From NCBI RefSeq assembly GCF_009915685.1, contig NZ_JAABLP010000001.1: 64,000 bases of DNA; one strand, given 5' to 3'. Under the pieces are notes generated by a model that made no database searches, was not told the DNA's origin, and was given only the letters and a program-made list of their open reading frames with translations. The first letter of the stretch is position 1; each line of letters begins with the position of its first letter. Position numbers and translations under genes: made by a program. Source of the stretch: Pannonibacter tanglangensis (GTDB taxonomy: Bacteria > Pseudomonadota > Alphaproteobacteria > Rhizobiales > Stappiaceae). Positions 61,615 through 64,000 of this stretch are shown in pieces.

Positions 61615-62040
61615 GTCGGGTTCCTGGATCTTGCCGGTTCCCCATCGCGGGGATGCGCCGCAGTCAAACCGCATGCACCTTCAAAACACAAGTCCCTTGC
61701 GGAAAAGGAGCCGGAAAAGCTTGGGATTCCAGCCCCTGGACAGGCCCTGCCGCAAGGGTATCCCCTTGACGACACAGGCAGGATTTCCAGCCGGAGAAAG
61801 CAGCATGCAAAAAGTTTGGGCTTATGCGCTCAAAATAGTGACAAGTTTGTGTCAATGCGTTAGGTTGCAGTCCCATAAGAACAAAGGCGGAGGTCGGCAA
61901 CGGCCAAGGCCTTGGAAAACAGGCATCGCGGTCTGAGTCTTGGGAGGAAGATCCCTCTGGCGCACCCAAAAGGTTCGCAGCCGACACAGTGAAGTTTCTC
62001 AAGGAACGCACTGATGTATCGAGGGAGTTTTAGACGCGGA
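61615..62040. other. Gene-free region upstream of proS
   Basis: Over 420 bp without a supported protein gene. It has an AT-rich centre near 61800-61880 with an inverted repeat TGACA-AGTTTG-TGTCA (61839-61854). On the minus strand this contains TTGACA, a good -35 for proS, though I cannot pair it with a well-spaced -10. A 43-codon frame from ATG 61804 exists but is not convincing. The right-hand part is treated as a possible RNA gene. Confidence 0.4.
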
Positions 62041-62075
62041 ACTGAAAAGGCAGGGCTTCGGCCCTGCTTTTTTTT
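61860..62075 (+). ncRNA. Candidate small RNA ending in a strong terminator
   Basis: The plus strand has a textbook terminator at 62050-62075 but no plausible protein gene before it for over 10 kb, as all neighbours are on the minus strand. The preceding 200 bp is less GC-rich than the surroundings and contains unpaired-looking stretches such as GTTTCTCAAGGAACGCAC. No RNA family was recognised; it is not tmRNA, SRP RNA, RNase P or a clear 6S RNA. The 5' end is a guess. Alternatively the hairpin simply blocks read-through in both directions. Confidence 0.35.
62050..62075 (+). terminator. Intrinsic terminator with UUCG loop
   Basis: Stem GCAGGGC / GCCCTGC with TTCG tetraloop, then eight Ts on the plus strand. 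CTTTTC follows on the minus strand, so it may be partly bidirectional. Confidence 0.9.
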
Positions 62076-62191
62076 GTTCGTGTGCCGCAGTTGCAACTGC
62101 TTCGCATCCGCGTGATGCCGCGCGGCACGACCACCTCCCTGCCAGGTCCCCGCCACGGCTCTCCACGGCCTGCCCGGCTGAAAGACCGACA

Positions 62192-62236
62192 GTAAAAACG
62201 GAAAGGCCCTGCCGGCCGGACCGGACAGGGCCTTTC
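62192..62236 (-). terminator. Terminator of the epimerase-DUF1467 unit
   Basis: Perfect 11-bp stem GAAAGGCCCTG / CAGGGCCTTTC (62201-62211 and 62226-62236). On the minus strand it is followed by CGTTTTTAC. It lies 20 bp after the DUF1467 stop. Confidence 0.85.
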
Positions 62237-62255
62237 ACAGGACAGCTGCAGACCC

Positions 62256-62516
62256 TCAGCGCGGGCCAGGCAGCGGGATGTCGTCCAGCGTGATGCCCGA
62301 CTGGCGCAGCCAGAGGAACCCGAGGAACAGCAGAGTGGTCACTGCGGTCGTCCAGCCCACGGTCCGCAGCACGCGGAAGCGGGCCGGCGCGCTTTCGACC
62401 GTTCCGGGCACCACCTGCCCCTCCTCCTCCTGCGTGCGCACGCCGAACGGCAGGATCGCGAACAGCACGATCCACCACATCATGAAGTAGACGGCGAGCG
62501 CATAGGGAATGGACAT
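62256..62516 (-). CDS. DUF1467-family small membrane protein
   Basis: An 86-residue protein with two predicted spans: the first in YALAVYFMMWWIVLFAILPF, then GVRTQEEEGQVVPGTVESAP as a polar loop, the second in TVGWTTAVTTLLFLGFLWL. The sequence fits the alphaproteobacterial DUF1467 family, typically found between the methylmalonyl-CoA epimerase gene and proS, as here. Function is unknown. It is 35 bp after the epimerase gene and probably co-transcribed. Confidence 0.85.
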   Translation of the reverse strand: MSIPYALAVYFMMWWIVLFAILPFGVRTQEEEGQVVPGTVESAPARFRVLRTVGWTTAVTTLLFLGFLWLRQSGITLDDIPLPGPR

Positions 62517-62551
62517 GGGTCTGGATCCTCAGAGAAGGGCGCCGGAGCGGA

Positions 62552-62956
62552 TCAGGCCTGCTCCAGCTCGGTCAATGTGCCAAGAAAGTCCTTCGGGTGC
62601 AGGAACAGCACCGGCTTGCCGTGGGCACCGATCTTCGGCTCGCCATCGCCAAGCACGCGCGCGCCGCGGGCGACGAGCTGGTCGCGCGCCGCGAGGATGT
62701 CCTCCACCTCGTAGCAGACGTGATGGATGCCGCCGGCCGGGTTCTTTTCCAGGAACCGGGCGATCGGCGAGTTCTCGCCGAGCGGCTCGAGCAACTCGAT
62801 CTTGGTGTTCGGCAGGGTGATGAACACGGTGGTGACGCCGTGCTCGGTCTGGGCCACCTTGCCCGACACCTCGGCGCCGAGCGTGTCGCGATAGACCGCC
62901 GTTGCCGCATCGATATCAGAGACGGCGATGGCCACGTGGTTCAGTCGTCCGATCAT
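62552..62956 (-). CDS. mce: Methylmalonyl-CoA epimerase
   Basis: VOC-fold epimerase of 134 residues, the usual size. Metal-ligand regions are in LNHVAIAVSDIDAATAVY (His), VAQTEHGVTTVFI, and GGIHHVCYEVEDILAARDQL (His), with a Glu near the end. It interconverts (S)- and (R)-methylmalonyl-CoA ahead of the B12-dependent mutase, which links propionyl-CoA breakdown to succinyl-CoA. It lies between RNase J and DUF1467. Confidence 0.93.
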   Translation of the reverse strand: MIGRLNHVAIAVSDIDAATAVYRDTLGAEVSGKVAQTEHGVTTVFITLPNTKIELLEPLGENSPIARFLEKNPAGGIHHVCYEVEDILAARDQLVARGARVLGDGEPKIGAHGKPVLFLHPKDFLGTLTELEQA

Positions 62957-63019
62957 GCAAACTCCTCCCCCAGGGGTTGCCGGAGGCCGGTCCGGACGGA
63001 CCGGACGCCTGCCGGTTGG

Positions 63020-64000
63020 TCATACACGGGTGACGAGCACCTTGCAGAGCGTCTTTTTGCCCCACACCTCGGTGACAGCAGACCGGGCCGCGCGACGCAC
63101 CGCCTCGCTGACCAGGTCCGTGTCCTTGCGCCGCGCCTTCGGAATGCCCGACAGCGCCCCGACGACCGCCTTACGGACGATCTCGTCCATCGGATCGCCC
63201 TCGGCATCGGTCTCGGGCACGCCGAACAGGGCCACGCCGGGATCGTCCATCAGGTCGCCCGTCCGGTTGATCACGACGGAGACCACGAGGGCACCGGCAA
63301 AGGACAGCTTCCGCCGCTCCTTCACACCCGTGACCTCCGGGTCACCGATGACATTGCCATCCACGACCGTGATGCCGAACGGCGCCTCGTCCACGACCTC
63401 GGCACGGCCCGGGAACAGCCGGATGACATCGCCGTTGCCGGCGATGACGACCGACTGGACGCCCTGGCTCTGCGCAAACTCGCCATGGGCGGCAAGATGG
63501 AACGGTTCCCCGTGCACGGGAACCACCACCTTTGGCTGAAGGAGGCGGTACAGCTCGGCCAGCTCGCCGCGGCGCGGATGGCCCGAGACATGCACCAGCG
63601 CATCCCGGTCGGTGACGATGCGGATGCCCTGGCTTGCCAGCCCGTTGACCACGGCCCCCACTTCCTTCTCGTTGCCAGGGATGGTGCGGGCCGAGAAGAT
63701 CACCATGTCGCCCCTGGACAGGGCGATGTTGCGGTGTTGCCCGGCTGCGATGCGGGCCAGCGCCGCGCGCGGCTCGCCCTGGGACCCGGTGCAGAGCAGC
63801 ACGGCCTTCTCTCGCGGCAGAAAGCCGTAGCTGTCCTCGTCGAGGAACGGCGGCAGACCGTCGAGATAGCCAAGCTCTTCGGCCACCTGGATGACCCGCC
63901 GCATCGAGCGCCCCACGACAACGAGATTGCGATCCGAGGCAGCCGCCGCCTCGGCAATGGCGCGGATGCGGGCCACGTTGGACGAAAAGGTCGTGACAGC
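63020..64000 (-). CDS. rnj: Ribonuclease J, C-terminal part (runs off the window)
   Basis: About 327 codons of the 3' part are inside the window; the metallo-beta-lactamase N terminus is beyond 64000. Visible parts are the beta-CASP region (VTTFSSNVARIRAIAEAA and VLCTGSQGEPRAALARIA), the late metal/substrate motif LVHVSGHPRRGELAELYRLL with VVVPVHGEPFHLAAH, and a C-terminal domain ending KKTLCKVLVTRV. RNase J degrades and matures RNA with 5'-exo and endo activity. It lies 63 bp upstream of the epimerase gene. Confidence 0.94.
   Translation of the reverse strand, partial: AVTTFSSNVARIRAIAEAAAASDRNLVVVGRSMRRVIQVAEELGYLDGLPPFLDEDSYGFLPREKAVLLCTGSQGEPRAALARIAAGQHRNIALSRGDMVIFSARTIPGNEKEVGAVVNGLASQGIRIVTDRDALVHVSGHPRRGELAELYRLLQPKVVVPVHGEPFHLAAHGEFAQSQGVQSVVIAGNGDVIRLFPGRAEVVDEAPFGITVVDGNVIGDPEVTGVKERRKLSFAGALVVSVVINRTGDLMDDPGVALFGVPETDAEGDPMDEIVRKAVVGALSGIPKARRKDTDLVSEAVRRAARSAVTEVWGKKTLCKVLVTRV

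Noticed and set aside
61804..61935. A 43-codon frame starting MQKVWAYALK with a GGAG-like site upstream.
   Set aside because: The product becomes Arg/Lys/Gly/Pro-rich after a short hydrophobic start, has no recognisable feature, and overlaps the probable proS promoter. Not enough to call a gene.

Overview
The window looks like a chromosomal segment of a high-GC alphaproteobacterium, most likely Hyphomicrobiales (Rhizobiales) and perhaps close to Stappiaceae. This rests on gene order and not on any database search. Supporting points are the rpsB-tsf-pyrH-frr-uppS-cdsA-dxr-rseP-bamA-lpxD-fabZ-lpxA-lpxI-lpxB block, the lexA-comEC-gltX-gltA block, the proS-lolE-lolD block next to a DUF1467 gene and an epimerase gene, RNase J, a ComEC without a beta-lactamase domain, and LexA boxes of the alphaproteobacterial GTTC-N7-GTTC type.

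Left part (1-17 kb, accessory metabolism). A LysR regulator faces a peptide/nickel-type ABC transporter operon that also carries a HAD phosphatase and a calcineurin-like phosphoesterase. Next comes a clear cobalamin riboswitch directly ahead of a two-gene Rieske system resembling glycine-betaine monooxygenase (GbcA/GbcB). A two-domain chromate transporter (ChrA) and a livKHMGF amino-acid-type ABC transporter follow.

Middle (17-30 kb, phenylacetate degradation). paaG-paaI-paaK and a TetR regulator are on the plus strand. paaJ-A-B-C-D-E, an extra ferritin-like PaaA/PaaC relative, and paaZ are on the minus strand, followed by paaX. Both transcription units carry the same GACCG-NN-CGGT motif upstream. 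paaF and paaH are not in the window.

Core part (30-64 kb, housekeeping). lexA has a perfect autoregulatory SOS box. ComEC is swollen to about 1130 residues by in-frame 12, 15, 18 and 36 bp repeats that interrupt its conserved C-terminal region. gltX and gltA follow, then the long minus-strand envelope and translation block running from dnaE and rpsB down to lpxB, then lolE-lolD, proS, a DUF1467 membrane protein, methylmalonyl-CoA epimerase and the 3' part of an RNase J gene.

The observation most worth following is a 32-codon single-span membrane protein gene at 57449-57547, easily missed by annotation. It has a strong Shine-Dalgarno sequence and two GTTC-N7-GTTC boxes upstream, one inside the probable promoter. 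It is a candidate SOS-induced small membrane protein, by analogy with Caulobacter SidA or E. coli TisB. Other notable items are the B12 riboswitch on a betaine-type Rieske demethylase, the repeat-invaded ComEC, a dispersed set of 15-bp-period arrays in non-conserved DNA, and a possible small RNA upstream of proS.
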